Shown piece after piece: positions 8,213 to 15,481 of a DNA stretch of 64,000 nt. Both the position numbers and the translations under genes were made by a program. The number at the start of each line of letters is the position of its first letter. The stretch's first letter is position 1. The DNA lies in assembly GCF_031846275.1 (NCBI RefSeq), contig NZ_JAVRIB010000013.1, positions 1 through 64,000 of the forward strand, in the 5' to 3' direction. The notes below the pieces were generated by a model that did not search any database, was not told where the DNA came from, and saw only the letters and a list, made by a program, of their open reading frames with translations. The stretch comes from Spectribacter hydrogenoxidans (lineage in GTDB: Bacteria > Pseudomonadota > Gammaproteobacteria > Nevskiales > Salinisphaeraceae).

Positions 8213-9502
8213 ATGAAGACCATGCCGATAACGGCTGGCGCCCTGCTGGCGCTGGCCCCCCTGAGTGCGTTCGCGCAATCCATCAACGGCGCCGACACCG
8301 CCTGGATCATGACCGCCACCGCCCTGGTGCTGTTCATGACCCTGCCGGGCCTGAGCCTGTTCTATGCCGGCCTGGTGCGGGTGCACAACGTGCTGTCCGT
8401 GCTCATGCAGTGTTTCGCCATCTGCTGCGTGGCCACCATTATCTGGTTTGCCTACGGTTACAGCCTGGCCTTTTCCGAGGGCAACAACTGGATCGGCGAC
8501 CTGTCCAGGGTGTTCCTGAGCGGCGTCACCGTGGACAGCGCGTCCGGCACCATTCCGGAAAGCGTGTTCGCCATGTTCCAGCTCACCTTCGCGGTGATTA
8601 CCCCCGCGCTGGTGGTGGGCGGTTTTGCCGAGCGGTTCCGCTTTTCCGCCCTGCTGGGCTTCACCGTGCTGTGGCTGACGCTGGTGTACCTGCCGGTGAC
8701 CCACTGGGTGTGGGGCGGTGGCTGGCTCGGCGACATGGGCCTGCTGGACTTTGCCGGCGGCACCGTAGTCCACATCACCGCCGGTGTGGCGGCGCTGGTG
8801 GCGGCCCTGGTACTGGGGCCGCGCCGCGGCTTCCAGAAGGTGGCCATGCCCCCGCATAACCTGACCATGACGGTGACCGGCGCCGGCATGCTGTGGGTGG
8901 GCTGGTTCGGCTTCAACGGCGGCTCGGCGCTGGCCGCCGACGGCAGCGCCGGCATGGCGATTCTGGTGACCCACATTTCCGCCGCCGCCGGCTCGCTGGC
9001 CTGGATGATTGCCGAGTGGCTGCGTTACGGCAAACCCAGTGTGCTGGGTATCGTCACCGGCATGGTGGCGGGTCTGGGTACCATCACCCCGGCTTCCGGC
9101 TTTGTCGGGCCGGCCGGTGCGCTGGTCATAGGCCTGTCGGCCGGCGTGCTCTGTTTCACCGCTACCAACTTCCTGGAGCGGGTGCTCAAGGTCGATGACA
9201 GCCTGGACGTGTTTCCGGTCCACGGCGTCGGCGGCATGCTCGGTACCCTGCTGGTCGGCGTGTTCGCCTCCACCCAGCTGGGCGTGTTCTCCGGCCAGGG
9301 TTTCGCGGACGGCATCGAGTCGATGGGCGGCCAGCTCTGGGTGCAGTTCGTCGGGGTGATGGCAACGCTGGTCTACACCGCGGTACTGACGTTTGTCATT
9401 CTCAAGCTGCTCGAGGTGACCACCGGCCTGCGGGTGACCGAGGAGCAGGAAACCATGGGCCTGGACATCGCCGAGCACGAAGAGCGCGGCTACGACCTGT
9501 AA
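8213..9502 (+). CDS. amtB: Ammonium transporter AmtB (copy 2, with signal peptide)
   Basis: A 429-residue Amt protein. Unlike copy 1 it begins with a cleavable signal peptide (ALAPLSAFA|QSING), as in E. coli AmtB. Pore histidines are in GGTVVHITAGVAAL and VFPVHGVGGMLG, and the signature LWVGWFGFNGGSALAAD is present. The C-terminal tail RVTEEQETMGLDIAEHEERGYDL closely matches the GlnK-binding tail. It is followed 124 bp later by glnK2. The two Amt proteins are clearly diverged, so this is not a recent tandem duplication. I see no proper sigma-54 promoter in the 170-bp gap after the amtB1 terminator. Confidence 0.94.
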   Translation: MKTMPITAGALLALAPLSAFAQSINGADTAWIMTATALVLFMTLPGLSLFYAGLVRVHNVLSVLMQCFAICCVATIIWFAYGYSLAFSEGNNWIGDLSRVFLSGVTVDSASGTIPESVFAMFQLTFAVITPALVVGGFAERFRFSALLGFTVLWLTLVYLPVTHWVWGGGWLGDMGLLDFAGGTVVHITAGVAALVAALVLGPRRGFQKVAMPPHNLTMTVTGAGMLWVGWFGFNGGSALAADGSAGMAILVTHISAAAGSLAWMIAEWLRYGKPSVLGIVTGMVAGLGTITPASGFVGPAGALVIGLSAGVLCFTATNFLERVLKVDDSLDVFPVHGVGGMLGTLLVGVFASTQLGVFSGQGFADGIESMGGQLWVQFVGVMATLVYTAVLTFVILKLLEVTTGLRVTEEQETMGLDIAEHEERGYDL

Positions 9503-9626
9503 TGACGTGGCGGTGTCGGGCGCCGCCCGGCACCGTTGCCCGATGCGTACGTGGCACCCCGCGGCTTTCACCACCGGGTGCCGCCGGTAGTACACTGCAT
9601 TTCACCAACTCAGGGGAGACGACACG

Positions 9627-9965
9627 ATGAAAATGGTCACGGCAGTGATCAAGCCGTTCCGGCTTGATGACGTGCGCGAGGCGCTGGCCGAAGTCGGCGT
9701 ACACGGCACCACGATGACCGAGGTCAAGGGTTTCGGGCGCCAGAAGGGGCATACCGAGCTCTATCGCGGGGCCGAGTACGCGGTGGATTTCCTGCCCAAG
9801 GTCAAGCTGGAAGTGGCGATTGCCGACGATCAGGTCGATCGGGTGGTCGAGGCTATCACCGACGCCGCCAAGACTGGCCAGATCGGCGACGGCAAGATCT
9901 TCGTGTCGCCGCTGGAGCAGGTGATTCGCATCCGTACCGGCGAAACGGATACCGAAGCGCTGTAA
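9627..9965 (+). CDS. glnK: PII nitrogen regulatory protein (copy 2, GlnK/GlnB)
   Basis: A 112-residue PII protein, very similar to copy 1 (KMVTAVIKPFRLDDVREAL; T-loop identical over GFGRQKGHTELYRGAEY, Y51 kept; GQIGDGKIFV). The start follows AGGGGAGA. It probably pairs with amtB2 just upstream; the gene order here is amtB-glnK, the reverse of copy 1. An ABC transporter operon begins 7 bp after its stop, so read-through into fetAB is likely. Whether it acts as GlnB (glutamine synthetase control) or GlnK (transporter control) cannot be told from sequence. Confidence 0.93.
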   Translation: MKMVTAVIKPFRLDDVREALAEVGVHGTTMTEVKGFGRQKGHTELYRGAEYAVDFLPKVKLEVAIADDQVDRVVEAITDAAKTGQIGDGKIFVSPLEQVIRIRTGETDTEAL

Positions 9966-9972
9966 CCGATCG

Positions 9973-10572
9973 ATGCCCGGGCCGAGACTCGCCGCCTCCG
10001 GCCTGTCGGTCGGCGGGATCGGCCCGGCCGCATTCGAACTCGCGGCGGGCGCATGCCTCGGGCTGACCGGACCGTCCGGTGCGGGCAAGACCCGCCTGCT
10101 GCGGGCGATCGCCGATCTCGAGCCCCATGACGGCGAGTGCCGGCTCGACGGGCGGCCCGCGAGCGCCATGCCGGGGCCGGTCTGGCGACGCGACGTCGGC
10201 TTCGTGGCCGCGGAATCCGGCTGGTGGGACGCCCGCGTCGGGGCGCATATCGAACCGGTCCGCGATGCCGATCTCGACGAGTTCGGGTTATCCCCGGCCG
10301 TTCGCGAGTGGTCCGTGGAACGGCTCTCGGCCGGCGAGCGCCAGCGTCTGGCGCTGCTCCGGCATCTGGCAGCGGCCCCGGCCGTGCTGCTGCTGGACGA
10401 ACCGGTCAGTCATCTTGACGCTGATCTGATCGAGGTAGTCATCGGGCGATTGGCGGCCTGTCGGCAGGACGGCATGGCCGTCATCTGGGTCGATCATGAC
10501 CGCCACCGGCTGGCCCGGGTGGCCGACGCTATCGCCCGTCTGGACAGCGCAGGTCGATTCTCGTGGAGTTGA
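9973..10572 (+). CDS. fetA: ABC transporter ATP-binding protein, FetA (YbbL) type
   Basis: A 199-residue compact ABC ATPase. Walker A GPSGAGKTRLL is near residue 37, the signature LSAGERQRLALL near 117, and Walker B AVLLLDEPVSHLD follows directly; the H-loop is WVDHD. The short length and the adjoining permease of UPF0014 type identify it as FetA, which with FetB exports iron and protects against oxidative stress in E. coli. The 3' end overlaps fetB by 10 bp. It starts 7 bp after glnK2, an unusual neighbour. Confidence 0.85.
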   Translation: MPGPRLAASGLSVGGIGPAAFELAAGACLGLTGPSGAGKTRLLRAIADLEPHDGECRLDGRPASAMPGPVWRRDVGFVAAESGWWDARVGAHIEPVRDADLDEFGLSPAVREWSVERLSAGERQRLALLRHLAAAPAVLLLDEPVSHLDADLIEVVIGRLAACRQDGMAVIWVDHDRHRLARVADAIARLDSAGRFSWS

Positions 10573-11354
10573 TTGCCCTGACCCCGTGGGATCTGGCCCT
10601 GGCCGGATTGCTGGTGCTGGCTCTGGCCGCAACCGCCTGGCCGATGCGGCTGGAACTGGCCCGGCCGCTGCTGGTGGCAGCGGCACGCACCGTGGTGCAG
10701 CTGGCGCTGGTCGGGCTGGTGCTGGAAACCGTGTTCGCACGGGGCAGCTTCGTCTGGGTCGGTGGCATTGCCCTGGCCATGCTGCTGCTGGCCGGCCGCG
10801 AGGCCTCGGCCCGCCAGGCCCGGCGCTTTACCGGTGGCTGGAGCTTTGCCGGGGGCACGCTGGCGATGTTCCTGTCGTCGTTCGTGACCGCGGTGCTGGC
10901 ATTGACCGTCGTGATCCAGCCCGAACCCTGGCACGCGCCGCAGTACGCCATTCCGCTGCTGGGGATGCTGCTGGGCAATACCATGACCGGGGTGGCCCTG
11001 GGCATGGATCGGCTCACCAGCGGGGCCGGGCAGCAGCGCACTGCCATCGAGGCGCGGCTGGCGCTGGGTCACAGCGCAGCTGCTGCCATCGAGGGTGTGC
11101 GTCGGGAAGCGGTCCGGGCCGGGATGATCCCCATGCTCAATGCCATGGCCGCGGCCGGCATCGTCAGCCTGCCGGGCATGATGACCGGCCAGATCCTGGC
11201 CGGTGCACCGCCATGGGAAGCGGTCAAGTACCAGATTCTAATCATGTTCCTGATTGCCGGGGGTACTGGTTTTGGCACCCTCGCGGCGGTATGGCTGGGC
11301 ACCTGGCGCTTGTTCGACGAGCGTCAGCGTCTGCGCCTGGACCGTCTCCGGTAA
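10563..11354 (+). CDS. fetB: ABC transporter permease FetB (UPF0014/YbbM)
   Basis: A 263-residue protein with about seven membrane helices and a GTG start. The family signature ARTVVQLALVGLVLETVF is near residues 40-57. The conserved loop GNTMTGVALGMDRL and the C-terminal FLIAGGTGFGTLAAVWLG are present. It partners FetA in an iron exporter; coding overlap with fetA implies coupled translation. Confidence 0.88.
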   Translation: MELIALTPWDLALAGLLVLALAATAWPMRLELARPLLVAAARTVVQLALVGLVLETVFARGSFVWVGGIALAMLLLAGREASARQARRFTGGWSFAGGTLAMFLSSFVTAVLALTVVIQPEPWHAPQYAIPLLGMLLGNTMTGVALGMDRLTSGAGQQRTAIEARLALGHSAAAAIEGVRREAVRAGMIPMLNAMAAAGIVSLPGMMTGQILAGAPPWEAVKYQILIMFLIAGGTGFGTLAAVWLGTWRLFDERQRLRLDRLR

Positions 11355-11412
11355 CGTCTGCCGGGAAGCGGTTATCCTTGGCGTATAGACACGACGGGAG
11401 AACACGACAACC

Positions 11413-12180
11413 ATGAACCAACCCAGCATTCTGATCACCGGGGCTGCATCGGGCATCGGCCGCGCGACGGCCCTGCACTTCGCCCGGGCCGGCTGGCGGG
11501 TGGGGGCGTTTGATCTGCCGGGGCCCGGGCTCGACAGCCTGGCTGCGGAGGCCGGAGACAATCTGGTCACCGGGGCCATGGATGTCACCCGGGGCGCCGA
11601 GGTGCAGACTACAGTCGACGGATTCGCCGGACAGGCGGGCCGCCTGGACGTTGTACTGAACAATGCCGGCATCCTGTCGATCGGACAGTTTGCCGAGATC
11701 GAACCGGATCGCCACGCGGCCATTGTCGACGTCAACGTGACCGGCGTGATGCGGGTGGCCCATGCCGCTTATCCGCATCTGGCGAAAACGCCGGGGGCAC
11801 GGCTGATCAATCTGGCCTCGGCGTCCGCCGATTTCGGGGTGCCGGAGTTCGCCAGCTATTCGGCCAGCAAGTTCGCGGTGCGCGGGCTGACCGAGGCGCT
11901 CAATCTGGAATGGGCGGCGGCCGATATCCATGTATGCGCCGTCTGGCCCTCGTTTGTTCGCAGTCCCATGCTCGACAATGTTGGCGAAACCACCAGCATG
12001 CAGCGTCTGGGCATCAGTCTGACCCCGGAGGGCGTGGCCCGGGTCATCTGGCGGGCAGCCACCGGCCGGCGTCGGCTGCACCTGCCGGTGGGGCTGCTGT
12101 ACAAGCTGCTGTTCGTGTCGGGGCAGTGGTTGCCGTTCGCGATGAAACGCCTGAGCATGCGGTTGATCACGGGGTACTGA
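11413..12180 (+). CDS. Short-chain dehydrogenase/reductase (classical SDR)
   Basis: A 255-residue classical SDR. The NAD(P)-binding TGAASGIGRATAL motif is at residues 8-20. The NNAG motif is near residue 85. Catalytic Ser is in LASASADFG, and YSASK carries the catalytic Tyr and Lys. A hydrophobic or amphipathic tail follows residue 215 (LPVGLLYKLLFVSGQWLPF), often seen in SDRs that associate with membranes. The start follows ACGGGAGAACACGACAACC. Substrate cannot be assigned. The next gene begins 3 bp after its stop. Confidence 0.9.
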   Translation: MNQPSILITGAASGIGRATALHFARAGWRVGAFDLPGPGLDSLAAEAGDNLVTGAMDVTRGAEVQTTVDGFAGQAGRLDVVLNNAGILSIGQFAEIEPDRHAAIVDVNVTGVMRVAHAAYPHLAKTPGARLINLASASADFGVPEFASYSASKFAVRGLTEALNLEWAAADIHVCAVWPSFVRSPMLDNVGETTSMQRLGISLTPEGVARVIWRAATGRRRLHLPVGLLYKLLFVSGQWLPFAMKRLSMRLITGY

Positions 12181-12182
12181 GC

Positions 12183-12617
12183 ATGCGCGGATTACGTGCC
12201 GTTGCAATGCTGATGCTGGGCACCGGGCTGGTTTTGTCTACCGGCTTCGTGTCGGCCGAAATCTATCGCTGGGTGGACGACCAGGGCCGGGTCCATTACG
12301 GCGACCGCCCGGCAACCGGCCGTGCCGCGGAACGCCTGCAGTCGACGCCTGCCGGGCCATCGCGTCCGGCGGACCGGGACACTTCCGGCGACGCCGGTCC
12401 GCAGGATGCTGCCGAAGCCCGCGCCCGACGGGCCGAACGCGTGCGCGACGAGGAATGCGACAAGGCACGCAAGCGCCTGCAGGCTTATCGTGACGCCTCG
12501 CGCCTGACCACCACCGGACCCGAGGGTGAGCCGCGCGAGCTGGATGCCGAGGAGCGCGTGGATGTCATCGTCCGGGCCGAGGAACAGGTGGCCGAGCTCT
12601 GTCCCGAGACAGACTGA
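12183..12617 (+). CDS. Exported DUF4124 protein
   Basis: A 144-residue protein. A signal peptide (about residues 1-25, ending STGFVSA|EIY) is followed by the DUF4124 motif EIYRWVDDQGRVHYGDRP. The rest is low-complexity and charged, with a helical C-terminus containing two Cys. DUF4124 proteins are periplasmic and common in gammaproteobacteria; their role is unknown. The start is chosen because it gives a signal peptide and lies 2 bp beyond the SDR stop, which indicates an operon. Confidence 0.8.
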   Translation: MRGLRAVAMLMLGTGLVLSTGFVSAEIYRWVDDQGRVHYGDRPATGRAAERLQSTPAGPSRPADRDTSGDAGPQDAAEARARRAERVRDEECDKARKRLQAYRDASRLTTTGPEGEPRELDAEERVDVIVRAEEQVAELCPETD

Positions 12618-12698
12618 TCAGGGCAGCTTCCCCGTGTGACGGTGGATGCGTAGAATCGGTGTCGAGGGGAGGGCCGACCGCTACAGGAGTGAGCAACT

Positions 12699-12875
12699 AT
12701 GCTCGGTTGGGCCATTACGTTCTTCATCGTCGCCATCGTGGCTGCGGTGTTCGGCTTCGGCGGCATCGCGGCGGCAGCCACCGACATCGCGAAAATCCTT
12801 TTCGTTGTTTTCCTCGCGCTCTTTGTGGTGAGCGTGATATTCCACCTCGTGCGCGGCCGCAAACCGCCGCTTTGA
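12699..12875 (+). CDS. Small DUF1328 membrane protein (YtjA-like)
   Basis: A 58-residue protein with two membrane helices (residues 2-27 and 31-52). It shows the DUF1328 pattern MLGWAITFFIVAIVAAVFGF then GGIAAAATDIAKILFVVFL. ACAGGAG precedes the start at good spacing. The family is widespread in proteobacteria, often stress-linked, with no known function. A weak hairpin (ACGGCCGTACCGGCCGT, about 12884-12900) follows. Confidence 0.85.
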   Translation: MLGWAITFFIVAIVAAVFGFGGIAAAATDIAKILFVVFLALFVVSVIFHLVRGRKPPL

Positions 12876-12968
12876 TCCCGCCTGACGGCCGTACCGGCCG
12901 TCTTTGCTCGATACCCGTTATTCTCTCCGGTTCGCCCAACCCGGCGTGCTGGCTATCGGAGTCCGAAC

Positions 12969-13145
12969 ATGGAAGCAATCGGTGGTCTTCTTGGTCTGGT
13001 CATTCTCGTCGCCTGTATCTGGGCGATCCTGCAAGTGGTTAAAAGCGGGGCCGAACCCGTGGTGAAGATCATCTGGGTGGTGGCAATCATCGTGTTGCCG
13101 GTGGTTGGTCTGATCGCCTGGCTGCTTTTCGGCCCGCGCGGCTGA
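12969..13145 (+). CDS. Small PLDc_N-type membrane protein
   Basis: A 58-residue protein with two membrane helices. The first is GGLLGLVILVACIWAILQVV, and the second IIWVVAIIVLPVVGLIAWLLF ends in GPRG. The loop-helix pattern KIIWVVAIIVLPVVGLIAW..GPR matches the stand-alone PLDc_N (cardiolipin synthase N-terminal-like) domain. Only this domain is present, with no phospholipase catalytic part. Its role is unknown; it may bind or organise membranes. It is convergent with the GT2 gene 13 bp away. Confidence 0.8.
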   Translation: MEAIGGLLGLVILVACIWAILQVVKSGAEPVVKIIWVVAIIVLPVVGLIAWLLFGPRG

Positions 13146-13158
13146 CGACGTCTCTGCG

Positions 13159-14205
13159 TCAGGCGGGCCTGGCCCTGCGCAGGGCCCGCCGTTCGCGCCA
13201 TCGATACCAGGGCGCAATCACGGTCAGGCTGACCGTGATGACCAGCCGTGCCGCCAGTGCGGCGGCGATCGGATGCTGCAGCAGCGGCGCGAGCAGCCGG
13301 TCATGCAGTGTGGTGGCGGGTCGCTGGCCGCGGAGTAGCGGTTCGGCCAGGACGTCCACCGCGAAGAAAATCTGCCAGGCCTGATCGACAGCGAACCGCC
13401 CCAGCTGTTGTCGGAATGCCCGCTGGCTGTCCGGGTCCAGCTGCCCGACCTGTCGGCGTAGCAGTCGGAAATAGGGCGTAAGCAGCAACCGGCCGGTGTC
13501 GCGCTGTTGGCGATAGACATCCGGTGCCGCCTCGAAAAAGCCCGTCAGCCCGGTGACGTGAGCCACCATGATCATGGCCATCAGCCGATAGCGCTGGCGC
13601 GATCCTTCACTTTCGAACCGGCGCGCCGAGGTCGTCAGCCGGCCGGGTAGCCGCAGCCAGCGTCCCTGCGTGTGGATGGCGGCGGCCATGCGCTGGTCCT
13701 CGAGAAACGGCAGTGCGGGGTCGAAACCGCCCAGTTCCCGGAACCAGTCGCGACGGATCAGCAGGCCCTGGTCGCCATTGATCGTGTAGGGACGATTGCT
13801 GGCGCTCTTGGCTTCCATGTATCGGTACAGGAAGCCGTGCCCCCGCTTTTTGCGCTGGAAGCGAAGGGCGAAATGCCCGGCCGTATGGGGCGGCTCGCCT
13901 TCGAGGATGACCACCGCCTCGGCCAGCTGATCGCCCCCGGTGGGATGGCTGTCCGCGTGCAGGAACAGCAGCCAGTCGTGATGCGCCCGCGCGGCCCCGG
14001 CATTCATCTGCCGGGCCCGCCCGGTTTCGGCAGCAATCACTTCCGCGCCGCGCCGGGCCGCAATCAGGCGGCTGGCATCGTGCGAGCCCCCGTCGGCCAC
14101 GATGATCTCCAGGTCCACCCCGCGCTGGGCAGCCAGGGCATCGAACAGGGCCGGCAGTTGCCCGGCCTCGTCGAGGACCGGAATGATCACGGACAGCCGT
14201 TTCAC
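13159..14205 (-). CDS. Glycosyltransferase family 2
   Basis: A 348-residue GT-A enzyme. The N-terminus KRLSVIIPVLDEAGQLPALFDAL is the nucleotide-sugar-binding start. IIVADGGSHD is followed by the DXD-like LLFLHADSHP (near residue 85). DQGLLIRRDWFRELGGF and EDQRMAAAI are typical acceptor-side motifs. The N-terminal 230 residues resemble the TIGR04283-type GT2 group. The C-terminal 110 residues add a helical segment with a hydrophobic stretch near 325-338. The donor and acceptor are unknown. Its start overlaps the yheT stop by 4 bp (ATGA), so the two are translationally coupled. Confidence 0.85.
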   Translation of the reverse strand: MKRLSVIIPVLDEAGQLPALFDALAAQRGVDLEIIVADGGSHDASRLIAARRGAEVIAAETGRARQMNAGAARAHHDWLLFLHADSHPTGGDQLAEAVVILEGEPPHTAGHFALRFQRKKRGHGFLYRYMEAKSASNRPYTINGDQGLLIRRDWFRELGGFDPALPFLEDQRMAAAIHTQGRWLRLPGRLTTSARRFESEGSRQRYRLMAMIMVAHVTGLTGFFEAAPDVYRQQRDTGRLLLTPYFRLLRRQVGQLDPDSQRAFRQQLGRFAVDQAWQIFFAVDVLAEPLLRGQRPATTLHDRLLAPLLQHPIAAALAARLVITVSLTVIAPWYRWRERRALRRARPA

Positions 14206-15278
14206 GCGGGGACGCCCGCCCGGCTGGCCGCGGGCAGGCCGCTACCGGCCAGTACCGTGTCGAGATAACGCGGAATGCGTTCCTCCAGCCAGTATCGGGG
14301 CCGGCCGAGGCGATCGCCGGCCACGAACCCGACATGCCCGCCATGCGTCGATAATTCGAGGCGCACGCAGGGCGCCAGTTCATCAGCCCGCGGCACCACG
14401 TCCGGATGCATGAAGGGGTCGTCGGCGGCATGCAGGATCAGGGTGGGCACCCGGATGTGGCGCAGAAAGGGGCGGCTGCTGCAGCGGGCGTAGTAGTCCG
14501 CTGCATCGGCAAACCCGTTGAGGGGCGCGGTCACGACATCGTCGAAGGCGCGGAAATCACGCAGGGTGTGCAGATCGGGCAGCGTCAGCGCGTCGGCCAC
14601 GGTGTCGGCCTTGCGCTGAATCTCGGCACGCATGTGGGTGAGCAGATGGGCCTGATAGGCCCGCGACAGGCCGTGGTTGATGGCGGTGGCGCAACGGTCC
14701 AGGTCGAACGGCACGGAAACCGCCACCGCCGCGTTCAGCGGTGCGGCGTTACCCTGTTCGCCCAGATATTTCAGCAGCACGTTGCCGCCCAGCGAGTAGC
14801 CCGCCGCGAACAGCGGGGCACACGGAAAACGATCGCGAAGTCGCGTCAGCAGTCGGCCCAGGTCCCCGGTATCCCCCGAATGGTAGCCCTGCGGCAGCCG
14901 GTTGGGCCGCGGCCCGGCGCCGCGGAAATGCATCAGCAGCCCCCGCCAGCCACGAGCACGCACCTGCCGAAGCAGCCCACGGGCGTAGCTGGAATCGATC
15001 GAGCCGGTCAGCCCGTGCAGCACCACCACCAGCGGGGTGTCCGGCGGTTGGCCCCGGTCCGGCAGCCAGGCCAGATCGATGAAATCACCGTCCGTCAGGT
15101 TCCAGATCTCGTGGTCGACGATCAGCGCAGGGGTGGGGCGGCAGCGGGCGGCGAACAGAGTCTGCCGGTGGGGGCCTCGCAACCAGAACGCGGGATGGAA
15201 TTCGCTGGCAACAATCATGGAACTGGCGGGTGGCGAAAGCGCGGCCGGTGGATTTTCGCAGAACCGGGCGCCGATCAC
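14202..15278 (-). CDS. yheT: YheT-family alpha/beta hydrolase
   Basis: A 358-residue reading with a GTG start; an internal ATG at 15218 would give 338 residues, nearer the family start (FHPAFWLRGPHRQTLFA). Visible elements: oxyanion region VVLHGLTGS, nucleophile elbow AAGYSLGGNVLLKYLGE (Ser), acid LHAADDPFMHPDVVP (Asp) and base THGGHVGFV (His). The family includes yeast/plant EMB8-like esterases; the bacterial substrate is not known. It leads a two-gene operon with GT2. Start is uncertain because neither site has a strong Shine-Dalgarno. Confidence 0.88.
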   Translation of the reverse strand: MIGARFCENPPAALSPPASSMIVASEFHPAFWLRGPHRQTLFAARCRPTPALIVDHEIWNLTDGDFIDLAWLPDRGQPPDTPLVVVLHGLTGSIDSSYARGLLRQVRARGWRGLLMHFRGAGPRPNRLPQGYHSGDTGDLGRLLTRLRDRFPCAPLFAAGYSLGGNVLLKYLGEQGNAAPLNAAVAVSVPFDLDRCATAINHGLSRAYQAHLLTHMRAEIQRKADTVADALTLPDLHTLRDFRAFDDVVTAPLNGFADAADYYARCSSRPFLRHIRVPTLILHAADDPFMHPDVVPRADELAPCVRLELSTHGGHVGFVAGDRLGRPRYWLEERIPRYLDTVLAGSGLPAASRAGVPA

Positions 15279-15481
15279 GGCGTTATACGCGACAGCGAAT
15301 GGCTATCGTGGCGTAATTCACCGCTAAGTCTACCCGCGAACGCCGGATGACGCTTTACCGGCAGCGGGCGCAGTGCCGATCGACCAGGGACAGCTTGTCC
15401 CGCCCGAAACCGGCGCCAGCGGAACCTCCGACAGGAGATTCCGCTCAACCATTTCAGACGCGTTCGGTGCGTTCCACGCGG

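Noticed and set aside
9551..9567. Sigma-54-like TGGCACCCCGCGGC before glnK2
   Set aside because: The GG to GC spacing is 9, not 10; not reliable.
6799..9595. Long minus-strand frames over amtB1 and amtB2
   Set aside because: Both are His/Gln/Gly-rich antisense readings of transporter genes; no recognisable domain.
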